Source: Anaerolinea sp. (GTDB taxonomy: Bacteria > Chloroflexota > Anaerolineae > Anaerolineales > Anaerolineaceae). Taken from it: a DNA stretch of 45,295 nt. The DNA lies in NCBI GenBank assembly GCA_013824865.1, contig PNON01000016.1:1-45295 (forward strand), written 5' to 3'. The translations under genes and the position numbers were made by a program. Numbering within the stretch: the stretch's first letter is position 1; every line of letters begins with the position of its first letter. The notes under the pieces are model-generated. The model was not told where the DNA came from. It saw only the letters and a list, made by a program, of their open reading frames with translations, and searched no databases. Shown one piece after another: positions 34,447 through 42,492 of this stretch.

Positions 34447-36918
34447 GTGTTTGATATCAACCTCTACCCTCTGTATATCAAAAATAGTAATGAACAGGCT
34501 TATTTGCCTGGTTTGCGGTTTCAGGCAGCGCCCAAGAATGCCAGCCGTGTCCGTAATGGTGACCTGCTGATGCTGCTGGCCAGCCCTTCCAGCCAGAATG
34601 AGCTGCCAGAAGATCGGTTGCAGCTGATCTTGGAAGCCACGTTACGGGAGTATTTCCAATCGACCGGGACCGTAACCAGCGGCATGAAACGAATTGCTGA
34701 GAACATTAATGAAGCTGTGCTGGAGTATAACCTGAAAGAAAGCCAGGGAGGAAAGCAAATTTCACTGGTGCTCAACTGCGCAGTCATCCATGGTGAACGA
34801 GTTTACATCGGCCACGCCGGTTTCACTCACAGCTTTGTTCTGAACAAGGATGAGACCCAACATCACTTTGATCCGGAAGGATCCGGCAGAGGTCTGGGTC
34901 TCAGCCGTTCGACCACCCTGCGCTTTTTCCTGGGTGATATCCGCCAGGATGAGTTCATCATCTTCAGCCCCGAGCCGCTTTCCACCTGGACGCCCGCTAA
35001 TCTAGGCGACAGCCATTCTTTCGCGTTGGATTTTATCAAGCGCCGCCTCCTTAACCAGGTCTCTCCCAATGTTCGCGCACTGCTTGTGCAGCTGCGTCAG
35101 GGAAGCGGGCGAATGATCCTGCAGCCCCCACTGAGCAGCACCGGCAACCCTCCTGTTCAATCCCAATCGGAACATGGCGCGCCCAGGCAAAGTTCCAGCA
35201 CAGGCAGGAGCATTCCGATGATGGCCATCCCGCTGAAAGAAAAAGCAACTGCACCAGCAGGCGATACAACCACGGAATCCAGGAGGGCAAGTCAGTTGCC
35301 ACTGCCAACAATCCCTGTGCAGCAGCTTAGTTCAGCGACTGCCAAACACCCTGCCAAACCCATTCCATCACATCGTCCAGATATACAGGTGGAAGAATCA
35401 GAACTTTCTTATAAAGAAGCATTCCTTGAGCTGGTTAGTGATATCCGCAAGCTGTTCTCCCGCACCAAAGATGGCACTGGTAAAGTTTTTTCATCTGTCA
35501 AAAAAGAAAATCCTCCCCGGCACCCTGACGCTGAAATCCGTTTCCGCAGACCCAATACTGAGAAACTGGATAAGTTTGTAGCCAGCACGGGTAAGGCTGC
35601 CACTTCCTCCGCAGGTTTAATCGAAAGGATAGTGAAAAAAATTGGCGGATGGATCACGGCCGCTTTCAAAAAGCTAGTAAATTACATGGCGCCTGGCGGT
35701 GGATTCAAGCTTCCTTCGCTGCCGAATAGCGCCATGATCCTCATATCCATCGCCATCCCGTTGATTGTGGTGGTCACAGCGGCGAGCATGTATCTGAACC
35801 GGGGACAGACCAGCCAATTCGATTATTATTTGGTCCAGGCTCAGACGGCTGCTGCTCAAACGGCCAATATCCAGGATCCTGCTGCTCAGCGCAGTGCCTG
35901 GGAAAATGTGATCGTTCTGCTGGATAAAGCCGGAAAATTTGGCGATAGCAAAGATGCAGATAAACTACGAACACAAGCCAGGGATGTGCTGGATGACCTC
36001 GCAGGCATTGCCCGGCTTGAATTCACCCCAGCAATTGTAGATGGGTTGCCAGGCTCAGTTAACGTGGTGCAGATGCTGTCCACCAACACTGAACTTTACC
36101 TGCTGGATGCGAGTAGTGGCCAGGTGTTGCGTGCGGTCTTGACAGGCAAGGGGTATGAGCTTGATCCAACCTTCAACTGCGCGCCTGGTCCTTTTGGCTC
36201 GTATATGGTTGATCCGTTCGTGGATATTACTTTACTGCCCAAAGGCAACACGCTGAATGCCAGCCTGGCAGCCATGGATGCGCGTGGGAACCTTGTTTAT
36301 TGCAGCCCGGGCGGAATGGCCACTTCCATGACTCTGATGGCCCCCGATTCAGGCTGGGGCAGCATCAAGGCCATGACAGTTGACAGCTACCGGTTGTACG
36401 TTCTGGATGTAACCAACAACGCGATCTGGATGTATTTGGGCGGCATCGGCGCTTACATAAACAAGCCTGAGAGTTATTTTGATAAGAATAGTCCAGCCAT
36501 GCAGGATGTGCAGGATTTTGCCATCAACGGGAACGATCTATACCTGCTTCACACTGACGGACACCTGACAACCTGCACTTATAGTGAGGTTTATGGGGCA
36601 GATACCAAGTGCAAAGATCCGGTTCCTTATGTGGTGCTTATCAATGGCGGAGAGAAAAAACCTGTGATCGTCCCCAATACCACTTTCACACAGCTGCAAT
36701 ACAGCCAGCCACCGGACCCATCCATCTATATTTTAGATTCATCCGGACCTTCGCTATATCACTTCTCGTTGCGCATGACCTTGCAGAAACAACTGGCAAT
36801 GCAATCCGGTGACCCTTACCGATTGGAAGGCAAAGCAGCCACAGCCTTTACTGTGAACACCGGCAAGGTGTTGTTCATCGCCTTTGGAAACAGGCTGTAT
36901 TCAGCTATCGAACCTTAA
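34447..36918 (+). CDS. Membrane protein: degenerate PP2C-like domain, TM segment, beta-propeller-like domain
   Basis: The 823-residue protein has three parts. Residues 1-220 follow the PP2C phosphatase fold, but the metal-binding signatures are lost: the usual D-G-M-G-G position reads A-S-P, G-D-S-R becomes G-H-A-G-F-T-H-S, S-D-G-L becomes S-P-E-P-L (174-178), and the last D-N becomes P-N (207-208). It is likely a pseudophosphatase. Residues 220-425 are a mainly disordered, cytoplasmic linker. One membrane helix follows (about 427-448). Residues 450-823 face outside: a short helical region, then repeated L-Y-L-L-D / L-Y-V-L-D / L-Y-L-L-H / I-Y-I-L-D blades suggesting a beta-propeller. The start is a GTG without Shine-Dalgarno. 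A role in passing signals across the membrane is inference. It ends 11 bases from the convergent loader gene. Confidence 0.75.
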   Translation: MFDINLYPLYIKNSNEQAYLPGLRFQAAPKNASRVRNGDLLMLLASPSSQNELPEDRLQLILEATLREYFQSTGTVTSGMKRIAENINEAVLEYNLKESQGGKQISLVLNCAVIHGERVYIGHAGFTHSFVLNKDETQHHFDPEGSGRGLGLSRSTTLRFFLGDIRQDEFIIFSPEPLSTWTPANLGDSHSFALDFIKRRLLNQVSPNVRALLVQLRQGSGRMILQPPLSSTGNPPVQSQSEHGAPRQSSSTGRSIPMMAIPLKEKATAPAGDTTTESRRASQLPLPTIPVQQLSSATAKHPAKPIPSHRPDIQVEESELSYKEAFLELVSDIRKLFSRTKDGTGKVFSSVKKENPPRHPDAEIRFRRPNTEKLDKFVASTGKAATSSAGLIERIVKKIGGWITAAFKKLVNYMAPGGGFKLPSLPNSAMILISIAIPLIVVVTAASMYLNRGQTSQFDYYLVQAQTAAAQTANIQDPAAQRSAWENVIVLLDKAGKFGDSKDADKLRTQARDVLDDLAGIARLEFTPAIVDGLPGSVNVVQMLSTNTELYLLDASSGQVLRAVLTGKGYELDPTFNCAPGPFGSYMVDPFVDITLLPKGNTLNASLAAMDARGNLVYCSPGGMATSMTLMAPDSGWGSIKAMTVDSYRLYVLDVTNNAIWMYLGGIGAYINKPESYFDKNSPAMQDVQDFAINGNDLYLLHTDGHLTTCTYSEVYGADTKCKDPVPYVVLINGGEKKPVIVPNTTFTQLQYSQPPDPSIYILDSSGPSLYHFSLRMTLQKQLAMQSGDPYRLEGKAATAFTVNTGKVLFIAFGNRLYSAIEP

Positions 36919-36929
36919 CGAAACTGGGT

Positions 36930-38372
36930 TTAATAATCGAGAATGCCTTTATTACGGTTGCTGCTGGTTTTCCGTGGCAGCTGTTTTTCATCTCCGACCC
37001 GGTGGTAGGGAGGAACATCCAGAAGGAGGATCTTGCACAGGTGGCGGTCGGAGATGCGGGTGAGCAGGCGCTCATCTAATTTATCCAGCGGGGTTGAGGT
37101 AGTTACTACCGTTGCCAGTTCAGCGTAGTAACGATAATTAAACAGTTGGTAGAGTTTTTCCTTTACCCAGGCGGATGGGTTTTGTCCTCCCAGGTCATCC
37201 AATATCAATAGTTGGGCAGTCCGAATTTCCTCAAAACGCTGGTCGTAGGATTCATGGCTTTCGGGGTGAAAAGTCGAACGAAGATGGTCCATCAGGTCAG
37301 GCACGCTGACAAAGAGCGGCGGTGTGGAAATAGTCGCCTGAAAATTGCCGATGGCCGCAGCCAGGTGGGTCTTACCGGTGGCAAATTTTCCGGTGAGAAT
37401 CAACCAGCCTTGCGGTTTCTCTGCAAATTTCTTTGCCTCTTTCAGTCCAAGCTCCAGGCTGCGAAATTCCGCTGTTGTCAGCTTCTCGCCTCTGCGCAAG
37501 TCGAAGCTGTCAAATGTTCGAGATAGATGCAAACTGAGCGAAGATAATTCGGAGTGCGCTCCCATTGCTTTTGGGTTGCGGTAATCAGGTGCGTCAATAT
37601 AGATGCGCTGCACCAGTTCAGGATCCTGCAAGCGGGACTGGATGCGCTTTTCAATGGATTCCATCTCGTGATTGGTGGTCACCACCAGTGGCAGCCGGTT
37701 CAGGTAGCGGAAGTTGAGTATCTGGAATAGCTTCTCCTGTGCCCAGGGGGTGGCATTCTCGGTTCCAAAATCATCCAATATCAATAGTTGAATGTTGCGA
37801 ATCTCCTCGAAGCGCTGTTGGAAGGTCGTTTCCGGGTCTGAATATGCAAACCGCAGCCAGTCCAACAGGTCTGGCACCGTCAAGAACAGGGTGGGAACCC
37901 CCAGGGATACTGCCTGGTTGGCAATGGCAGCCGCCAGGTGGGTCTTGCCGCAGCCATATTTTCCGGTGATGAGTAACCATCCATCCAGCTGGCTGGCAAA
38001 GCGCTTGCAACTGTTATAGGCGCCTTCCAGTGAGAGCGCTTCAGTCTGTGAAAGCGTACCCTGTTTTCCCTGCGAGTTGAAACTATCAAAAGTAAATTGT
38101 CTTAGTGAATCCAAATTCGCAAATTGATACAGCCGGCGGTGAATGCTGCGGGTGACTTCTTCCTGCCGGCACTGGCAAATTTCCACCTTCCCAAAATTTG
38201 GGTCGCTCACCGGCAGGTCGCGGCGAATAAAGCCGATCCCGTGGCAGATAGGGCAGGCTGGGTCACCAACGCTTATTTTTTCTCCAGGCATACCAGGTTC
38301 ATTGTTTTCTGGTTGACCGATGTTTTGCATTCCGGCAGCTATTTTACGCAGGGTATCATCAATTTTTGGCAT
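36930..38372 (-). CDS. DnaC/DnaI-like helicase loader with two tandem AAA+ domains
   Basis: The 480-residue protein begins with a loader-type zinc finger (C40, C43, C66, C68; C-H-G-I-G-F-I-R-R-D). Two AAA+ domains follow. Domain 1 (about 93-262) has Walker A G-K-Y-G-C-G-K-T (137-144), Walker B L-L-I-L-D-D (196-201) and sensor V-T-T-N. Domain 2 (about 285-455) has G-K-F-A-T-G-K-T (328-335), L-L-I-L-D-D (388-393) and V-T-T-S. Both open with T-F-D-S-F and share Q-R-F-E-E-I-R, so they arose by internal duplication; each has an arginine near S-R-L or T-R-I. Usual DnaC/DnaI proteins have one such domain in 240-310 residues. GAGG 6 bases before ATG 38372 decides this start; the gene overlaps dnaD by 14 bases. 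Confidence 0.88.
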   Translation of the reverse strand: MPKIDDTLRKIAAGMQNIGQPENNEPGMPGEKISVGDPACPICHGIGFIRRDLPVSDPNFGKVEICQCRQEEVTRSIHRRLYQFANLDSLRQFTFDSFNSQGKQGTLSQTEALSLEGAYNSCKRFASQLDGWLLITGKYGCGKTHLAAAIANQAVSLGVPTLFLTVPDLLDWLRFAYSDPETTFQQRFEEIRNIQLLILDDFGTENATPWAQEKLFQILNFRYLNRLPLVVTTNHEMESIEKRIQSRLQDPELVQRIYIDAPDYRNPKAMGAHSELSSLSLHLSRTFDSFDLRRGEKLTTAEFRSLELGLKEAKKFAEKPQGWLILTGKFATGKTHLAAAIGNFQATISTPPLFVSVPDLMDHLRSTFHPESHESYDQRFEEIRTAQLLILDDLGGQNPSAWVKEKLYQLFNYRYYAELATVVTTSTPLDKLDERLLTRISDRHLCKILLLDVPPYHRVGDEKQLPRKTSSNRNKGILDY

Positions 38373-39009
38373 TACGGCCTCTTTCTCGCCAGGTTTCAAG
38401 GATGCGTTGAATGTATGCCCATTTCCTGACATTATTTTTCACAGCTTCCTGGATAGCTTCTTCAATCCATCCTGCTGGATAATCAAGTTCAGCAGATTTG
38501 AGTTGTTCAGCAAGGATGGGGGTGATCATTCCAATGTTTTGCTCATACAAGTTAAATATTTCCGGTTTTCCCAGATCTAACCCCACAGATTGATCGGCAA
38601 TATCATCAAGAGTCCAGGCCCCTCTGTGATAACCATCCACCACCGCCCGACTACGCGCAGTGTTGACGAAGTAATAACTTTCATTTTCTCCCGGTTTTTG
38701 GATCAGGAGCAGGGTGCCACGCTCGACAGCAAGACCCAATCCCCGAACCAGGCTCCCGACTGGGTTGTCATTTTCCATCGCCATGGCTTCAAGCAACAGC
38801 CGATCCTGCCGCAGGTCCGAGAGACGCATAAAGCGGATATCACCCTCCAGCTGCTGCACATACCAGATAGCGTAAAGAGTAACCTTCAATTCCCCAATAT
38901 CCGTGATCTTTGGCAGCAATTCCGTAAACAATGCCTCGGGCAGGCTGGTAAGGCGGGTCACTCCCGATGTAAATCCTTCAAACTTCATTGGAGACAATTG
39001 TGTGGTCAT
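38359..39009 (-). CDS. DnaD-like replication initiation protein
   Basis: The 216-residue protein ends with a DnaD/DnaB2 domain (about 140-212): F-N-L-Y-E-Q-N-I-G-M-I-T-P, E-L-D-Y-P-A-G-W-I-E-E-A-I and K-W-A-Y-I-Q-R-I-L-E-T-W. These match the Y-x-x-x-N-x-G-x-x-T-P and Y-I-x-x-I-L-x-x-W pattern of the family. The N-terminal part (about 15-125) looks like a winged-helix domain. In Firmicutes DnaD helps open the origin and load the helicase with DnaB/DnaI; the location between dnaB and a loader gene argues for the same job. The start is unsure: no Shine-Dalgarno is seen at 39009, 10 bases after the dnaB stop, nor at the TTG at 39045 or ATG at 38988. Confidence 0.85.
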   Translation of the reverse strand: MTTQLSPMKFEGFTSGVTRLTSLPEALFTELLPKITDIGELKVTLYAIWYVQQLEGDIRFMRLSDLRQDRLLLEAMAMENDNPVGSLVRGLGLAVERGTLLLIQKPGENESYYFVNTARSRAVVDGYHRGAWTLDDIADQSVGLDLGKPEIFNLYEQNIGMITPILAEQLKSAELDYPAGWIEEAIQEAVKNNVRKWAYIQRILETWRERGRNAKN

Positions 39010-39019
39010 GGCTGCGAAG

Positions 39020-40381
39020 TTAATGCCTGGTCGCGGCGTTTTCAAATTTAGCCAATTGCGGCATAAAGATCACCTGGATGCCGGAGTGTGTGGGACCATT
39101 GCGGTGCTTGGCTACCATCAATTCAGCCACATTTTGCTTTTCAGTGTTCTTATCCAACAAATCCGGGCGATGGATGAAAATGACGATATCCGAATCCTGT
39201 TCCAGGCTGCCGGATTCGCGCAAATCTGAAAGCATGGGGCGGCGATCTGCACGTTGCTCAACAGCACGGGAAAGTTGAGCGGCAGCCAGTACGGGCACAT
39301 TCAATTCCTTGGCTAATACTTTCAAATAACGCGAAATATACGAAACCTCCTGCACACGGTTATCAGTGCGGGTGTCCCCGCTCATCAATTGCAGATAATC
39401 CACAATAACCAGATCCAGGGAGTGTTCAAGGTGTAAACGCCGGCATTTCGTGCGCATCTGCAATGGCGTGATAGCCGGGGTGTCATCCAGGAAAATGGTG
39501 GTATTGCTCAAATCTCCAACCGCCTGCGCAAATTGACGCCACTCATCCTCTGAAAGCTTGCCAGACCGCAGCTTCTGCGACTCGATGCCCGTCTGCTGGG
39601 AGATAAGGCGCTGTACCAATTGCTCATTGGACATTTCCAACGAGAAGATGGCCACATGCTTTTTATATGTCATAGCCGCATAACGGGCAGCGCCAAGCAG
39701 GAAGCCAGTTTTACCCGTACCAGGCCGACCGGCAATAATCAGCAGGTCTGATTTTTGTAACCCCCCCAATAAGCGATCCAGGTCAGTGAGACCGGTGGGT
39801 ACGCCAAAGAATTCATCACTGCGCCGCGCCAGTTCGTCCATATGATCGAAATAGGTGCTCAGCACCTTGCGGATGGGCTGGACATCCTGCCGTCCTTGCC
39901 GTTCACTGATGGCAAAGATGGATTTTTCCGCTCCATCGATCACCGCGGTCAAAGGCTTTTCCTGGTCGTAGGCCAGTTTTGCCACATCATTTGCGGCTGC
40001 CAGTAACCTGCGGCGAACAGCATAATCCTCAATAATTCGTGCATATGATTCAGCATTGAGTGCGCTGGGCACCTTGGAAAGCAGCGATGTGAGATAGGCG
40101 GGCCCGCCCAGTTCCATCAGCTGATTCTGCGCAGCCAGGTCTTCGGTCACGGTCAGCATATCGATCGGTCTGCGATTCTCGATCAGCCGGGTGAAAGCAT
40201 TCCAAACCCAACGGTTACGATGGATGTAGAAGTCATCCCCGGAAAGGAATTGGACGATCTCATTAAAAACTTCCGGGTTGATCAGGATCGAACCCAGCAG
40301 AGATTCCTCCGCCTCGCGATTATGCGGTATGGTTTGAAGTTCAGGCGTTGGTTCGTTTATGGGTTCAGGAAGATCAAACAT
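39020..40381 (-). CDS. dnaB: Replicative DNA helicase DnaB
   Basis: DnaB is the hexameric fork helicase. The 453-residue protein has the N-terminal domain (N-R-E-A-E-E-S-L-L-G-S-I-L, residues 21-33), linker helix and RecA-like motor with Walker A G-R-P-G-T-G-K-T (218-225), F-S-L-E-M-S, Walker B V-I-V-D-Y-L-Q-L-M and a C-terminal S-D-L-R-E-S-G-S-L-E-Q-D-S-D followed by A-K-H-R-N-G-P. No intein is present. GGAG 7-8 bases before the ATG sets the start. It sits between the DUF151 nuclease gene (33-base gap) and dnaD-like gene in a minus-strand replication operon. Confidence 0.97.
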   Translation of the reverse strand: MFDLPEPINEPTPELQTIPHNREAEESLLGSILINPEVFNEIVQFLSGDDFYIHRNRWVWNAFTRLIENRRPIDMLTVTEDLAAQNQLMELGGPAYLTSLLSKVPSALNAESYARIIEDYAVRRRLLAAANDVAKLAYDQEKPLTAVIDGAEKSIFAISERQGRQDVQPIRKVLSTYFDHMDELARRSDEFFGVPTGLTDLDRLLGGLQKSDLLIIAGRPGTGKTGFLLGAARYAAMTYKKHVAIFSLEMSNEQLVQRLISQQTGIESQKLRSGKLSEDEWRQFAQAVGDLSNTTIFLDDTPAITPLQMRTKCRRLHLEHSLDLVIVDYLQLMSGDTRTDNRVQEVSYISRYLKVLAKELNVPVLAAAQLSRAVEQRADRRPMLSDLRESGSLEQDSDIVIFIHRPDLLDKNTEKQNVAELMVAKHRNGPTHSGIQVIFMPQLAKFENAATRH

Positions 40382-40414
40382 GGGTTTCTCCAGCAGAATG
40401 CAAAAAGGATTGTC

Positions 40415-40990
40415 TTATGGTTTCTTGTCTGGCTGATCATCATCCCGCTTGGTATTCTCATCAAAATCCAGTTTATTGATGAAATCCTCAAAGATGGAAA
40501 GGCGTTTCTCCTTGCCCGGTTCTGCAGGTGGACGATCTTCTTTCTCCGCATCGCCCCCATCTGCTGATTCCAATTCCTCCGGCTCAGGTTTTATCCCGGC
40601 TTTATCCAGCACATCGCTATCGACCAGGATGGGGATATGGGCGCGGATTGCAAGAGCGATTGCATCGGATGGCCGCGAATCGATTTCAATTGTCTCATTC
40701 TCCTGTTCAGTAATGATCTTCGCATAGAAGACATCATTTTCCAGGGAATGGATCTGTACTTCGATCAGCCTGGCATGCAATGTTGTGAATACGTTCTTGA
40801 GCAGGTCATGGGTTAAAGGACGCGCAACCTCCACTTCCTGCAACGTGATGGTAATTGATTCGGCTTCGTAAGGCCCGATCCAGATTGGCAGATAGCGGTC
40901 TTCCTTTTTTGCATGCAAAACCAACACCCGCTGCGAGTTGGTCAAGCTTACCCGCAGACTGTCGATCACCACTTCAACCAGTTTTCCCAT
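40415..40990 (-). CDS. Bifunctional nuclease (DUF151) family protein
   Basis: The 191-residue protein matches the DUF151/BFN family over about residues 5-135: V-L-x-L, Y-L-P-I-W-I-G-P-Y-E-A (about 33-43), R-P-L-T-H-D-L-L (about 57-64), V-F-Y-A-K-I and the motif I-D-S-R-P-S-D-A-I-A-L-A-I-R (about 101-114). Residues 140-191 are an acidic, charged tail. The family is named for RNase and DNase activity described for a plant member; the bacterial role is unclear. AGGAGGT 5 bases before ATG 40990 decides the start. It leads the operon with dnaB, dnaD-like and loader genes. Confidence 0.9.
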   Translation of the reverse strand: MGKLVEVVIDSLRVSLTNSQRVLVLHAKKEDRYLPIWIGPYEAESITITLQEVEVARPLTHDLLKNVFTTLHARLIEVQIHSLENDVFYAKIITEQENETIEIDSRPSDAIALAIRAHIPILVDSDVLDKAGIKPEPEELESADGGDAEKEDRPPAEPGKEKRLSIFEDFINKLDFDENTKRDDDQPDKKP

Positions 40991-41060
40991 GAAGACCTCC
41001 TGCTTCATTTTAGCATCAACTACACATATTGAATATAAATGATTGTTACAATTCCTCTAC

Positions 41061-41079
41061 CAACATGCAAATCATGTTG
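41061..41079. promoter_or_regulatory. 19-base palindrome overlapping the replication-operon promoter
   Basis: CAACATG-CAAAT-CATGTTG has perfect seven-base arms. It covers the -10 box (41071-41076) of the minus-strand promoter, a position expected of a repressor operator. It does not match the GAAC-N4-GTTC LexA box. Confidence 0.5.
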
Positions 41080-41100
41080 AAAATCCCACAATTCTGTCAA
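41071..41100 (-). promoter_or_regulatory. Promoter of the DUF151-dnaB-dnaD-loader operon
   Basis: Minus strand TTGACA (41095-41100), 18-base spacer, CATGAT (41071-41076). The leader to ATG 40990 would be about 75 bases. Confidence 0.55.
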
Positions 41101-41109
41101 TGATATAAT
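41101..41109 (+). promoter_or_regulatory. Aminotransferase extended -10 box
   Basis: TGA-TATAAT. It lies back-to-back with the divergent -35 box (41095-41100), so the two promoters overlap and probably compete. Confidence 0.5.
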
Positions 41110-41117
41110 TTCTATAA

Positions 41118-41136
41118 CAGTCACTAATTTTGACTG
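41118..41136 (+). repeat. Inverted repeat in the aminotransferase leader
   Basis: CAGTCA (41118-41123) and TGACTG (41131-41136) with a 7-base spacer, around the expected start site. It may be an operator. Confidence 0.35.
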
Positions 41137-41160
41137 CCATTTCACACTATGGAGGTAATC

Positions 41161-42492
41161 ATGGAACCCTTGAAATTACCAGGGCCAAAAGCCCGCGCAC
41201 TGGTGGAGCGCGATCACGCCGTCATCTCCCCATCCTACGCCCGCGGGTACCCGTTTGTGATGAGTCACGGGCTTGGTATGGAAGTATGGGATGTCGATGG
41301 CAATCGTTTCCTGGATTTTGCAGCGGGTATCGCAGTTAATTCAACCGGACACAGCCATCCCAGGGTGGTTAAGGCAATTCAAGAGCAGGCTGAGAAGTTT
41401 ATTCATATCTCCTCCGATTTTTATCATCAAAAATGGATCGAACTGGGTGAACGGCTTGACCAGCTGGCTCCATTCAAAGAAGACGCCATTTCGTTCATGA
41501 CCAACTCAGGCACCGAAAGTGTGGAAGCTGCCATCAAGTTGGCCCGCTACAACACCGAACGTACGGAGTTCATCGGTTTCCTCGGCGGATTCCATGGCCG
41601 TACAATGGGAGCGGTCACTTTCACCGCCAGCAAATCCTCCTATCACAAAGGTTTTTACCCCATGATGAGCGGGGTTGTACACGCGCCATTTCCGGATTCC
41701 TATCATCCCATCCTGCACTCACACCCTGGCGAAGACTACGGGGAAACGGTGGTCCGTTATATTGAAGAGCAGATCCTTGGCCGTATAGTACCTGCAGAGG
41801 ATATCGCCGGTATCCTGCTGGAACCTATTCAGGGTGAAGGCGGCTACATCATTCCTCCCCCCGGTTTTTTTCCTGCCCTGCGTCGTTTGTGTGATAAACA
41901 TGGTATTCTGCTCATCGTGGATGAGGTCCAGGCTGGCGTCGGCCGTACCGGTAAGTGGTGGTCCATTGAGAATTTTGGGGTGGAACCGGATATTGTCTGC
42001 ACAGCCAAGGGAATCGCTTCAGGTATGCCCCTGGGAGCCATGATCGCCCGTAAAAGCATTGTGGATTGGCCGCGCAGTTCACATGGGAACACATATGGCG
42101 GCAATCCCATTTCCTGCGCTGCTGCCCTGGCAACCCTTGACCTGCTGGAAGAAGGAATGATGCAGAACGCGGCTGAAGTTGGCGCTTACGCGCTGACAGC
42201 GCTCCAACGCGTAGCTAAAAAACACCCGTGTATCGGCCAGGTGCGAGGGATGGGGTTAATGATTGGCATAGAATTTGTTAAAGATCCATTAACTCATGAG
42301 GAGGACCCCAGGTTGCGTGACGTTGTGGTTGACCTCGCCTTTGAACGCGGACTGCTCCTGTTGGGTTGCGGCAAGAGCGTCATCCGCATTTCCCCACCAC
42401 TTTGCATCACCAAATCCCAGGTGGATGAAGGCCTTGTCATCCTGGAAGAAGCCATACGACTGGCGGAGAACATCCAATACAATGCTGCCTGA
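41161..42492 (+). CDS. Class III aminotransferase (acetylornithine/4-aminobutyrate type)
   Basis: The 443-residue pyridoxal-phosphate enzyme has V-W-D-V-D-G-N-R-F-L-D-F-A-A-G-I-A-V near residue 41, M-T-N-S-G-T-E-S-V-E-A-A, F-H-G-R-T-M-G-A, the Q-G-E-G-G-Y-I segment, V-D-E-V-Q-A-G-V-G-R-T-G and the cofactor Lys in T-A-K-G-I-A-S-G (K283). It transfers the amino group of an omega-amino acid to 2-oxoglutarate. The exact substrate (ornithine, acetylornithine, lysine or 4-aminobutyrate) is not settled by sequence, and no arg or gab genes are near. GGAGGT (41151-41156) fixes the start. The histidine-kinase gene overlaps its end by 11 bases. Confidence 0.9.
   Translation: MEPLKLPGPKARALVERDHAVISPSYARGYPFVMSHGLGMEVWDVDGNRFLDFAAGIAVNSTGHSHPRVVKAIQEQAEKFIHISSDFYHQKWIELGERLDQLAPFKEDAISFMTNSGTESVEAAIKLARYNTERTEFIGFLGGFHGRTMGAVTFTASKSSYHKGFYPMMSGVVHAPFPDSYHPILHSHPGEDYGETVVRYIEEQILGRIVPAEDIAGILLEPIQGEGGYIIPPPGFFPALRRLCDKHGILLIVDEVQAGVGRTGKWWSIENFGVEPDIVCTAKGIASGMPLGAMIARKSIVDWPRSSHGNTYGGNPISCAAALATLDLLEEGMMQNAAEVGAYALTALQRVAKKHPCIGQVRGMGLMIGIEFVKDPLTHEEDPRLRDVVVDLAFERGLLLLGCGKSVIRISPPLCITKSQVDEGLVILEEAIRLAENIQYNAA

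Noticed and set aside
42296-42481. 62-codon N-terminal extension of the histidine kinase
   Set aside because: It is the out-of-frame reading of the aminotransferase end; kinase similarity begins at ATG 42482.
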